Shown: positions 11,801 to 22,548 of the stretch, piece by piece
Position numbering within the stretch: position 1 is the stretch's first letter
How the letters are laid out: the number at the start of each line of letters is the position of its first letter
NCBI GenBank assembly: GCA_013423385.1
Contig: BLZA01000018.1
Coordinates: 310,001 to 374,000 of the forward strand
Source: Naganishia liquefaciens
Taxonomy: Eukaryota; Basidiomycota; Tremellomycetes; Filobasidiales; Filobasidiaceae
DNA: 64,000 nt
Reading direction: 5' to 3'
Notes under the pieces: generated by a model
The model's input: only the letters and a program-made list of their open reading frames with translations
Database searches by the model: none
Told to the model about the DNA's origin: nothing
Program-made: the position numbers and the translations under genes

Positions 11801-14800
11801 GTAGAGCTTGTGGTCTTGCTGTCGAACCTTATATGTGGCAGCGCCAGGTCGCATCTCATGAGCGGGTTTCAGGATTGGCGACAAATCGAGGTGCGCCGTC
11901 TTGGGACTTCTGAGTGCCTCGTCGACCTTCAAGAATTCGCTTCGTCCAACCATTTCATTCACGGTGCGCATACCCAGCTTGGCCATGATCTCCCGCATCT
12001 CCATTGCGAGATACCAGAAGAAATTTATGAGCTGGCTTGAACATCAGCATGGAGAGAAAGGTCATGTCTAGGTAGCTAAAAGAAGACTGACCTGTTCAGG
12101 CTGCCCGGCAAATTTGGCTCGAAGGGCAGGATCCTGTGTGGCGATACCGACGGGACAGGTGTTCAGGTGACACTTTCGCATGCTAGAAGAAAATTCATTT
12201 AGCGATCCTGGAGGATCCTTCACCTGTTGTAGCTCACAAAATGCAGCCCATTGCAATCAGGGGCGCAGTCGCGAAACCCATCTCTTCGGCGCCTAACAGA
12301 CAAGCGATAGCAGCGTCTCGACCGGTCTTGATGTTTCCGTCAGTCTGAATGCAGACTCGACCTCGCAGGTTGTTGAGCACCAATGTCTGATGGGTCTCGG
12401 CCAGACCAAGTTCCCACGGGAGACCAGCATATTTGATACCGGTCCATCGCGATGCACCCGTTCCACCGTCATGCCCAGAGATCAATATGTGATCTGCCTT
12501 GGCCTTGGCGACACCCGAGGCGACGATACCAACACCGACCTCTGACACGAGTTTTACTGAGACACGCGATCGAGGATTTGCGCACTTCAAGTCGTAGATC
12601 AGTTGTTTCAAGTCCTCAATCGAATAGATGTCGTGATGGGGAGGGGGCGAAATCAAACCGACACCGGGGGTTGAGTGTCGAGTTCGCGCGATGGATCCGG
12701 ATACCTTGTGCCCCGGCAACTCGCCGCCTTCTCCTGGCTTGGCTCCTTGAGCCATCTTGATCTGCAACTCGTCTGCGTCGGCAAGGTAGTTGGAGGTGAC
12801 ACCAAATCGACCGGAAGCAATCTGCTTGATGGCAGATCGCCTTGAATCGGTTGCCGGCTGCAGGTCGATCTCATGAGTGTAGGCGGAAGACTCTTTTCCA
12901 GCACCAGGGCCTGGAATCGGAATCGATCTTTCGGCATCTTCACCTCCCTCTCCGGTATTGCTCTTTCCGCCCAACCGGTTCATTGCGATAGCAATGGTTG
13001 AATGCGCTTCCTGGGATATACTGCCATAGCTCATAGCACCTTCATTTTGATTTGGAGGGATCAGTTAACGTCACTGGACGGAGTAAGCTCGCGCAACTCA
13101 CCAGTGGCGAATCTCTTGACGATCTCATTCCAGGGCTCGACCTGATCGATGGGAATAGGCGTCGCCTTCTCGAAGTCGAATTCCAGCATTCCTCTCAGAG
13201 TCGTATGCCGGATGGCTTCACGGGCGTTCCTCGAGTAAGCTTCGTAGGCGTTGGGATTTTTCTCTCGGACGGCGTCTTGCAAGTTGGCGATACCAGTTGG
13301 ATCGTTGATATGAGGTTCTCCTCCATCCCTCCAGTGATATTCGCCTGACTCCGGCATACCCGGCACACTGACGGTCTCTCGCGAGGGCCAGCCTCTTTCG
13401 TGGAATTCGAAGGCATCCATGGCGAGAAGCTCGAATGTTGCGCCTTCCACACGACTCGCTGTTCCAACGAAACACTGGGCGATGACTTCATGATGAATAC
13501 CTAAGGCTTCGAAAATTTGGGCTCCCTTGTACGACTGCAGAGTCGAGATACCCATCTTGGACATCACCTTGAGAATTCCGTTGTCAGTCGCAGTCCGGTA
13601 ATTCTCGATCATCTGGCTCGCGGTTGCGCCGTCGGAAAGACCTTCCTTTTCGACCTTCTGTATGACTTCCATCATCAAGTAGGGGCAGACGGCATCGGCA
13701 CCGTAGCCGACGAGGCAACAGATGTGATGAACTTCTCGCGCTTCCGCTGTATCAACCATCAAGGCAACGGCAGTTCGCTTCTTCTGTGCGACTAGGTAAT
13801 GGTGGACACCTCCGGTAGCCAGGAGAGCAGACAAGGGCACTCGTTGAGGGCCAGTAGCTCTGTCACTCAAGATGATAACCTTGAAACCGGCTTCAACGGC
13901 GGTCAAGGCTTCTTGGCAGACACGGTCGAGCGCCGCTCTGTATCCAGGCAGACCCTCGTCCTTGTCGAACGTGATATCCAGGGTAATGCTGGGCCAATCA
14001 CTATGCGCTACCTTGAGGTGCTTGAGGGCGTTCATCTCCTCGATCGATAAGACCGGGCTAGCTAGGAGCAACCGTCGACACTGCGCCGGGTTCATTTCGA
14101 GGAGATTGCCTTCCGGGCCTACGGTGGCTGAGAGAGACATGACAACAGCCTCTCGAATAGGATCGATAGGAGGATTTGTCACTTGGGCGAACAATTGTCG
14201 GAAATAGTCGTAGATGACACGAGGGGCAGTGGCCACACAAGCCAAAGGTGCGTCGTTACCCATTGAACCGAGAGCTTCCTTTCCGTCTTTGAGCATCGGC
14301 AACATCAACAAGTTGAGTTGTTCGACCGTGTAGCCGAAAGCGAGCAACATGGGATCCGTGCTCAGGGAGACTTCGCTGAGGGTTGAAACCAATGCCTCGG
14401 GTTTCCTTGATGCAACTCGCTGTACGACGGCAGGCAAGCGAATCATCTGCTCCTCGATCCAGTTGGCGAAAGGCTGCTTTCTGGCTGTAGTCATCTTGAG
14501 TTCGCGGTCGTCGACAATTCGTCCTTCCTTGGTGTCGACCAACAGCATTCGCCCGGGCTTAAGTCGACCCTTCTGGATGACCTTTTCGCTGTCAAGCGAG
14601 ATGGTACCGACTTCAGAGGCACAAATCATGATATCGTCGCTTGTGACAACGAATCGACAAGGCCTGAGACCGTTCCTGTCCAGGTTGGCACCGCAGTATC
14701 GGCCGTCCGAAAAGGTGAAAAGCGCTGGACCGTCCCAGGGTTCCTGCAAACAAGCAGCCCATTGATAGAAAGCCTTTTTCTCGGGCTCCATCGCCTCGTT

Positions 14801-16127
14801 GGTTTGCCATGCCTCGGGCACAAGCATCATGACGGCCTCGGGCAGCGTCAATACACCGTTGACGACCAGCAATTCGAGCACGTTGTCGAAGGCTGCCGAA
14901 TCACTGCCACCGACTTCGACCACAGGATACAAGAGTTTGAGCTCATCACCAAACTTTTCGGACTTGAGAGCGCCCTCTCGCGCTCGCATCCAATTCTTGT
15001 TGCCACGGACAGTATTGATTTCACCTGCGAGTCATGCCAATCAGCCCGACTTGGTTACAGCAAAATCTGTATTACATACCGTTGTGAGCCGCCCATCGCA
15101 TTGGCTGTGCTCGGTCCCAACTCGGGAATGTGTTTGTGGAGAATCTCGAATGCACAAGGGCAAAGTGACTCTCGAAAAGCGCATGGTTGAGATCATGATA
15201 GTACGCATAGACTGGGTCTCTTCAGTGTGAATGTGTACGGCAGAGAGACAGCCACTTACCTTGCGGCGGGCTCAATTGACCCTTGTAGACGATGTTGTTG
15301 GGTGTCAAAGAACAAACGTAGAACTGATTCTCGAGTCCAATCTTGTGACCGGCGTGTTTTCGCAAAACGTAAAGCTGCCTTGCAAAGTACGAATGGTCGA
15401 ATTTGCCCTTTTCTTCCGAGTGATCCGAGTCTCGTCCGTAGTGATCTGCGAGCACGACGAAGGGCTGCAAGATCTTGGGCTCCCTGCTGCTGCTTGCGGG
15501 TCCAAGAATGGATCCGTCCGTAGGCACCGCTCGCCAACCGAGGACACGGAGGCCGAGCTCTTCTGCGATAGTTTCGAACGTGCGTTGCTGACTTGCGAAT
15601 ACCGTACGCGACAAGAAGACGTTTCCGACGGCGTACTTTCCGAGGGCAGGGAGTCGAGGGAGAAAAGAGTGCGGTGTCTCTCGAAGAAAGAACTTGTGCG
15701 GAATGCCGTACATTCCTCCTGCTCCATCTCCGTCTCGAGCGTCGGCGCCGGCTGAGAAGGCGTGAGCGAATGTTGATCAAATTGTACCAGTGGATTACTT
15801 ACTCGCGCCTCGATGGGTCATATTACATAACAAGCTCCTCGCATCGCTGACAATCTTGTGGTTTGCCTGTCCTTTGATGTGGCAAACGAATCCTACACCG
15901 CACGAATCCTTTTCATTCTCGGGGTCGTACAAGCCTTGCGCAGCGGGGAATCCGGGGTTGACAGTGTCCAGGTTTGCAAGGATATGTTCAAGGCCATCGG
16001 AGGAATCAGAGGGCAAGGGGTAGGGAAGAGAACCTGAAGAGGCGGCATCGGAATTGTCTGATGCGTTCCAAATGGGACTGCCAGTTGCGCCTTCGTCGAT
16101 CCAAGCTGGACCGTCGGGGAAAGACAT
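8834..16127 (-). CDS. GLT1: Glutamate synthase, single-chain NAD(P)H-dependent (GOGAT)
   Basis: This enzyme turns glutamine and 2-oxoglutarate into two glutamates, pairing with glutamine synthetase in ammonia assimilation. Thirteen exons (minus): 16127-15803, 15751-15260, 15211-15080, 15024-13102, 13039-12238, 12182-12092, 12031-11371, 11313-11212, 11152-10380, 10320-9597, 9523-9339, 9280-9096, 9044-8834; 6606 nt, 2201 residues. A propeptide of about 75 residues precedes the glutaminase nucleophile Cys in KDSCGVGF. Then [19 protein letters not shown], the FMN/2-oxoglutarate domain ([12 protein letters not shown]), the 3Fe-4S ligands in [12 protein letters not shown], and the beta-subunit part with a 4Fe-4S motif ([11 protein letters not shown]), FAD site [13 protein letters not shown] and NAD(P)H site [11 protein letters not shown]. 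The open frame extends to 16196, so a start 23 codons upstream is possible, but MSFPDGP fits the family better. Only about 300 nt separate its start from the aconitase stop. Confidence 0.95.
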
Positions 16128-16431
16128 GGCGATCGAGAGAGAACGCTTTTGATGGCAATCCAGCAATTCAGAGACACAGAGGAGTCGACTTTGCACTTGT
16201 CAGACCTCAGAATGGAATGCATCGACTCAGAAACCAAAGGACGTCCACCGGCTGCACCGGCTGCAACGGGATGCCACAGGGAGAGATACGGCGTTGCTCC
16301 TGGGGCCTCCACCTCCAGCTGCAGCCAATCAGCGTTCGTCCGATACTACAATTTCAGATAACATTCCGGGGTAGAGCGGATGCAAGAGGGGCAATCGGGC
16401 GATATCGCCACGAGGCGAGCAGCCTTCCAGA
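16128..16431. other. Short GLT1 promoter / aconitase 3' flank
   Basis: 304 nt between the GLT1 start and the aconitase stop, both on the minus strand. I see no gene and no clear TATA element; the GLT1 promoter must lie here or reach into the aconitase 3' end. Confidence 0.4.
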
Positions 16432-19400
16432 TTACTCCGAGACTCCGGGTGATGCGGCTTCTCGAGCGGCTTCCTGCGATTCTTGCCGCAACGCGTTCAG
16501 AGCACTTCCGGCTTTGAACCTTGAATACGATTGGGAGTTAACGGGCAAATGAATGTTGCGGACCTTGCGCTCACCATTCTATCTCACGCTCTGTCATGCT
16601 ATGTTTGAGAGGCACGAATTCATCCTCTTGAGCGCCATTCCGGTGACCGCTCAGTCGGAGTACCAGGGGAGAACCGTGTCTGAGCGCGGCGAGGTTCTGG
16701 ATTTCCATCTAACGGTGTGACATGAGTCAAGGGGTCAATCAGGTCCATTATGCCTCGACGCACAGATTGATAGCCATCGACTCTATCATAATCAGACTTG
16801 TTGACGAAGAATGCGGGCAGAATCCCATGCCGTTTGAGGTTCTGTCTCAGACGACGAGAATGAGCCCGGAGGTTTCCCCAATCAGTCAGCCTTTCTCACC
16901 ACTCACCGTCTCATGTAATCTCGCCATACTCTTTGCCACAACAGCGAAGCATCCCATATAGCGAGGCGTCATTGCTGCTACTTCTCTAGATGAGCCTTCA
17001 CCGTAGTTATCATCGCTAACGATGATCCACTTGCGGCCGGCATCCCGGTAAAATCTGTCAAGATCAGCGAGTTAGTGAGACTGACAATACCTTGCAATTA
17101 CGACTAGGGATGGGCTGGACGTACTTCGCTACGGACGGCACAGTCCCATAATTTCCCGTTAGACGGTTCCTGACATGGTTGACCTTGTCATTTTCAGCAT
17201 TGACGGCACCGATTAGCAAATTTTCTGATAGATAGCAATGAGCGGGGATGATCCATCTCTTGATCCAAAAGACTTGCCAGAAATATTTTCCAAATGTCCC
17301 CGATACTTGTACCATGGTCCCGCCGCCGAGATATGATCCGTAGCTATTCGCGTAGTGAATGAGCATTCCCTCAATCGAAAGCAAGGAGCGCCACTCACTA
17401 CACTTGCCCTTCACCTTGATCAGCAATTCTACTTCCTGGTTAGCTTTCCCATTCCATCCAGCAAAGGGCTGGATCAACTGTAGACGCTCCGAATTCGGAT
17501 GTAGCTGAAGTTGCACCTCGAATGCGTTCTGACGAGGCGCTTGATAGTATTCGGAGACACGCTGGTAGCCCTTCTCCGGCCAAATATCACCTTGAGGTGC
17601 CGAGAAGCGGAAGGTTCCGCCATCGGGAAGAGGTAAGGTGTCCGTCAATGGATTAAAGTGAAGAGAACCGCCATACGCCATAGCTGTCACGATCTGGTGT
17701 AACGGGCATCAGCAGAGGATGCTTAGAGGGCGACGGATCAGAGCCCACCTCGGGATTGGAGACAAAGCTATGGGTTGCAGGGTTGCCATCGTGACGACCG
17801 ATGAAAGGCCTATTGAAGCTACTGATGATGCTGTTCTTCTCCCCTTGAGCAACGTCCGTGCGATCCCACTGGCCTACGCAAGCGCCGCAGGCATTCGCCA
17901 GCAGTTGTCCGCCGGCATCCTGCGTAAAGACGTCGAGAATGCCGTCTCGCTCGAGCGTTGCCCGGATTTCCTCTGAGCCTGGAGCGATCATAAATGGAAT
18001 TTTCGGGCTCAGTCCCACCTGGGATGCTTGCTTGATTAGCGAGGCGGAACGACTGAAATCTTCATATGATGAATTGGTGCAGGAACCGATGAGTGCGGCC
18101 GAGAGTTGAGACGGCCATGTTGGGTTGCGCTCGGCGGCGTTAGACAGCTGAGTGATGGAGTGCGACAGATCAGGAGTGAACGGTCCGTTAAGGTGGGGCT
18201 CCAAGTAGTCGAGATCCTGATATCCTGCGTTGAGCAGGTCGATCGTCAGGAGCGGAAGGCAAACTTACAATTTCGATGTGCCGATCATACTCAGCCTCAT
18301 CGTCCTTCTTCAGGTACCATTCTCCATCGTGCTCCGCAGCGTCAGCAATACCGCTCCTTCCCGTCAAGCGGAGGTATTCGCCCATGCTGCGCGTATAGGG
18401 AAATACGCTCGATGTAGCACCGACTTCGGCTCCCATATTACCCATGGTAGCCATTCCTGTCGCGCTGATGGTGTCAACTCCGGATCCGTAGTATTCGATG
18501 ACGTGCCCGGTGCCACCTCTGACGGTGAGAATTGAGGCCAGTTTCAGAATGACGTCTGGTCAGTCATGGGTCAGCCGTGCAACGTCGGGCCTCTGTCAGT
18601 CAACTGACCCTTGGCGGATGCCCATCCGCTCAGCTTGCCCTTGAGATGCACTCCGATGATTCTCGGATGGGTCACCTCATACTTGGCGCCGGCCATCACA
18701 TCGACCGCTTCCATCCCGCCACAGCCGATCGCCAACATGCCTAGTCCAGCTGCGTTGGGCGTATGTGAGTCTGTCCCGATCATGAAGCCTCCAGGATATG
18801 CATATTGCTCACTAATACAAGGGAGTGAGAAGAGAAGTTGTGGCTTGTATAGGAAAGTAGCACACTGACAATATAATTTGATGCAGGATACCGGCTCCAG
18901 GCTTCCAGTACGCAATGCCATACTATCAAGTCGGGTCATCAGCGCCATTCAACGCAGACTCCGGTGTGGTGGCGTACTTTCTCGCAAGCGCTCTGTAGAA
19001 AGTCGTACACCTCTCCGTTGACATTCTTGGCCTCTTCCAGATCCGCCTTCGCGCCGCTCCGCGCGGTAACGAGATGATCGGTATGGACGGATGTCGGAAT
19101 TTTGACTTGTGGAAAAGAGGTGGATATGAATTGAAGAAGAGCGAGTTGGGCATTTGCGTCTTTTTATATTGACGCATATGAACCAGAAATTCAGTTTGAA
19201 TTCTTCTAAAGACGAGTCAGATACTGACCATGAAGAGCTACTCTCTGACAGACAGGATGATAGTGAGTGATCGACCTGGAGCTCATATTTTCTACGATGG
19301 ACCTCGAACTCACCTTTGGCGCTAACGAGAGTTGATTGGACCCCCTATCTATCTCCTGATCAGGATTCGCAAGGTGTGCGTACAATATCTTCTCAGCCAG

Positions 19401-19667
19401 CGACAGGTGACGTCCCAAACTATGAGAAATCAGGTGGACTTTTACGCAAAAGGACGAGATTCAACCGCAGACTTACCGGTTTCGTACAGTTTTGGCTTTC
19501 TCTGTCAGCTCTGTGTAAGAATCTGCGAGTCCATCAGGCTCGAGAGGCGCCAGAAGAAATCTCCGGCCCAACGTTGATGTCGCGCTTAATGCATCGACAT
19601 TGGAAAGAGTCGCCAAGTTGCGTTGAAGCTTGCCGCTTCCACGGAGTCTGCGTAAAGAGGTGAACAT
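16432..19667 (-). CDS. Aconitate hydratase, probably mitochondrial (Aco2-like)
   Basis: An aconitase: interconverts citrate and isocitrate, or acts in the homocitrate branch of lysine synthesis if of the Aco2 type. Fifteen exons (minus): 19667-19477, 19419-19314, 19244-19229, 19159-18978, 18922-18870, 18811-18609, 18555-18269, 18216-17749, 17693-17399, 17343-17278, 17224-17125, 17054-16907, 16841-16764, 16708-16575, 16519-16432; total 2415 nt, 804 residues. The N-terminus ([17 protein letters not shown]) is basic and free of acids, like a mitochondrial presequence. Motifs: [14 protein letters not shown], the 4Fe-4S cysteines in [11 protein letters not shown] and [23 protein letters not shown], and the swivel-domain site NYGEGSSRE. 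Exon 3 is only 16 nt, and the intron at 17225-17277 is GC-AG (donor gcaagt). Whether it is the citrate-cycle enzyme or the Aco2 paralogue cannot be settled from one sequence. Confidence 0.92.
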
Positions 19668-20151
19668 TCTTCGACACGTCACCCTCTGCCAAACTATCTG
19701 CCTTACTGATGTAGGTGCTCTATATACTGTCGCTGTGCTCCGATGATGTGGACGACCTGTATCATCCACAGAGCCCATTCCCGCCTTTTCGGTCGTAACC
19801 TCGAAGATGCGACCTCGATGATCGACGTGAACGGCGTTCGTTTGCGCCGAGGGAAACCGAAGCCGAAGACATCCACGTGACCGGCAATGATGACGAATCT
19901 GGGGGATCTCGTTCTGAAAGGAGCCTTCTTGCAAGGCCTGTCCCGGACAATTGAAGCGAATCAGCCTTGACCGACACGGTGGTGCATCAAACCTCCGCAT
20001 TCTATCCAAGGAAGTGCTCGCAGATCTCGCCACCCATTCCGTTGAGAGATCAAGTCTCTCTACACTGGAAGGTGCCGGATAGTCCGATATCGTCGTCCTT
20101 TGCGTCAAACTGTTCAGGTCAGCAATCAACAAGACCGCAAAGATCGCAAAA
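19668..20151. promoter_or_regulatory. Shared upstream region of aconitase (-) and isoaspartate methyltransferase (+)
   Basis: 484 nt separate two divergent start codons, so both promoters must lie here. I identified no specific binding site. Antisense open frames cross it but carry no motif. Confidence 0.5.
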
Positions 20152-21426
20152 ATGGCTTGGACTTGCACGGGCAGGTCAAATGAAGAGGTATCTTTCCCCA
20201 CGAAGCCCTTGACGTCCTGACATACTGATCTGCCCACTTATCCTCAGCTGATCGACAAATTGCGCAAAGCCGGCTTGATCAATTCCAGACGAGTCGCCAG
20301 TGTGAGTCCCGCTTGCCCCCGAGCTCCGCGAAAGCAAAAACTCATGTTTTCCGACTGAAGGCGATGTCCCAGACTGATCGTAGACACTATGTACCAGAAA
20401 AGGAATACGCTTACCAAGATTCCCCTCAGTACGTTCATTCTGTCAAGCCGAGTGGCGAGCTCACCCCCCCCCTCGTCATATTTCATATCAGACCTATCGG
20501 CTTCAATGCTACCATCTCAGCACCACATATGCATGCCCATGCGTTGGAAGACTTGGAGGACTTTTTGCGTCCTGGCATGAGGGTCTTGGACGTAGGTTGC
20601 GGGAGCGGATATCGTATGTACTTTGCTGCGGCTGAAGGCTGGTGTGTTTTTTCGACCATCGCGGCTAACGTTCGTAATGTAGTCACCGCAGTCATGCACC
20701 GGATGGTGTCTCCGACAGACAGCGATATCAAAGGCACAGTCATCGGAATCGACCATTTGTCTGGCCTCACCGACCTGTCGGTGCGCAATCTCAAGAATGA
20801 TGGGGTCGAGACTGGGTCGGGGAAAGGGATAGAGATTGTAACGGGAGATGGCAGAAATGGTAGGTATAATCAGTTTACCACACAGACTTTGTGGCTAAAC
20901 GAATGGAGTTCTCCTCAAGGCTGGTCGCTTGGAGGTAAGAGCCTTGTCCGTGATCACGCCGCACTACGAGCTGATCAGGTCTTCTGGAAGCAGCGCCGTA
21001 TGATGCGATTCATGTCGGTGCAGCAGCATCAACCCTTCCTCCAGCACTGGTAGATCAGGTAAGGCATCGATACCCCTCAGACTAGGGTCAGGGAGTAGCC
21101 CTGACGCATCCTGCTATCCTTCTTTCAAGCTGAAAAGCCCAGGAAGGATGTTTATTCCTGTAGGAAGCTCTGAACAAGGTATGCGTCACGCTACGGTATT
21201 GTTTCTTGCCGCAGGCTCGATTGAGGCGCTTATCATCGATCTTATTAGCTATATGGAGAGTGGATAAGGCCAAAGATGGCACCCTAACGAAGACAGAGCT
21301 TTTCGGTGTTCGAGTGAGTCGTGCTTGGTTTCGCATACACAAGCTTGTACTCATGCTTCTCGCCCTTGTATCGCTTTTGAGCAGTATGTTCCCCTCACAG
21401 ACAAGAAAGCTCAATGGTCTGCATGA
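20152..21426 (+). CDS. PCM1: Protein-L-isoaspartate O-methyltransferase
   Basis: A SAM-dependent repair enzyme that methylates isoaspartyl residues formed by protein ageing. Ten exons: 20152-20187, 20248-20301, 20361-20428, 20492-20613, 20683-20859, 20920-20934, 20979-21058, 21130-21178, 21249-21313, 21385-21426; 708 nt, 235 residues, the usual family size. Motifs in order: MAWTCTGRSNEELIDKLRK, YVPEKEYAYQDSP, the isoaspartyl-binding ISAPHMHAHALE, SAM motif I DVGCGSGYLTAVMHRM, GIDHL, then AAPYDAIHVGAAAS and RMFIPVGS-EQ. Exon 6 is only 15 nt and is required for frame. The last exon gives YVPLTDKKAQWSA, which matches the family end. It shares an upstream region with the divergent aconitase gene. 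The symbol is by family, not by a named fungal standard. Confidence 0.92.
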
Positions 21427-21969
21427 ATCTTGGTCTCATGATGATATCAGCGATCTTAGCAATGTAAAGACAAATTTCCCCGATAGTGAACGAAGAGAAT
21501 CAGGACTTTAGGTTCCACTTCAACGTATATCACATGCAGTATGTCTCTCAGGAAAACCGTTGGTCATATGTGAAGGATGTTGAGTTGAGATACACTGCAA
21601 GGGTTGTATAGGGGCGGAGTCTATGGCGAGGACGGGTTCTGTGTGCTGTGGTGCAGCGGTGCTGTCAACCGACATCTGTTCTCTGTCATAGCAGCGAAAA
21701 CTCAGTCAAGAGCAAGGCAGATCTGCGCACGCTTAGGCGGTGTAGGCAAAGATTCCTCAAGATCCGGGCAACATCAAATTCATCTTTTGCCTACATTTCA
21801 CAGAGAGGTAATTTCCCAATACATATTCACTTTGCTTCTTTATTGTCCATTTTCCTTGAGTACTTGTTGCTTTCCTAGTTTCCATATTGTCTACAGATGA
21901 GCCATTGCGTCTTTCGATTATCGACTGACGGCCGGGAATGAAGCTTCCGAACACATTGTCGCAGCCGCT
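21427..21969. other. Convergent 3' region
   Basis: About 540 nt between the stops of the methyltransferase (+) and the small secreted protein (-). No gene seen; presumably two 3' untranslated regions. Confidence 0.4.
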
Positions 21970-22548
21970 TCATTGACAGCAGGCAGCAGCCAGGGTCGGG
22001 TTGGAAGCGAACTGGCTGCAATCTCCCTGAACATAAGTAGCGTATCGACTGTCGGGAACGAGACCGGCCAAGATGTCAGAAGTACTGCCGGTCTTGTGGT
22101 AAAAGTAGTTGGCGTTCTTGGCCTGAACGAAGACGGGAGACGGTCCAGGAAGCGAGTCGGAACGAGAGAACGCTCCGGCGACCCGGGGCCCGCCATAGTT
22201 ATCGTACTTGCCACTCGCCTGAACGGCGGCGATGCTGCTCTGCGAGAACTAGAAATGAAAAGACAAGTCAATGTGGCTGAAGTTCGATTGATCACTGCCG
22301 TGCTCACATCACGCCCTTGCACTGTGTACTGTTCGAGTCGCGCAAAGCCAAAGACACTCAAAGCGCCTTGGCAGGAAGTTGTCGTGGCCTAGCATAGGTC
22401 AAGAAGTATTGGAATAAAGGTCAGAGGGACAGACTTGGTGTGAGTGAAGCAGGTCTCAGTCACTCACAGTCTGGGCTTGAGGGACAGGTGTAGCGTTGCC
22501 CAGGATAGCGCCGAACAGGGCGACAGCAGAGATGATAGTGAACTGCAT
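21970..22548 (-). CDS. Small secreted cysteine-containing protein, function unknown
   Basis: Three exons (minus): 22548-22468, 22388-22308, 22248-21970; 441 nt, 146 residues, all junctions in phase. Residues 1-20 form a clear signal peptide (MQFTIISAVALFGAILGNAT), so the product should enter the secretory pathway. The mature part is Ser/Ala/Gln-rich with four cysteines: one near residue 33 (TSCQGAL), one in GDCSQF, and a CC pair two residues from the C-terminus (AACCQ). No enzyme motif or known effector family was recognised, and there is no GPI-type hydrophobic tail. It could be a wall or extracellular protein. Size, signal peptide and isolation next to a gene-poor stretch fit a small secreted protein gene. 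Confidence 0.75.
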
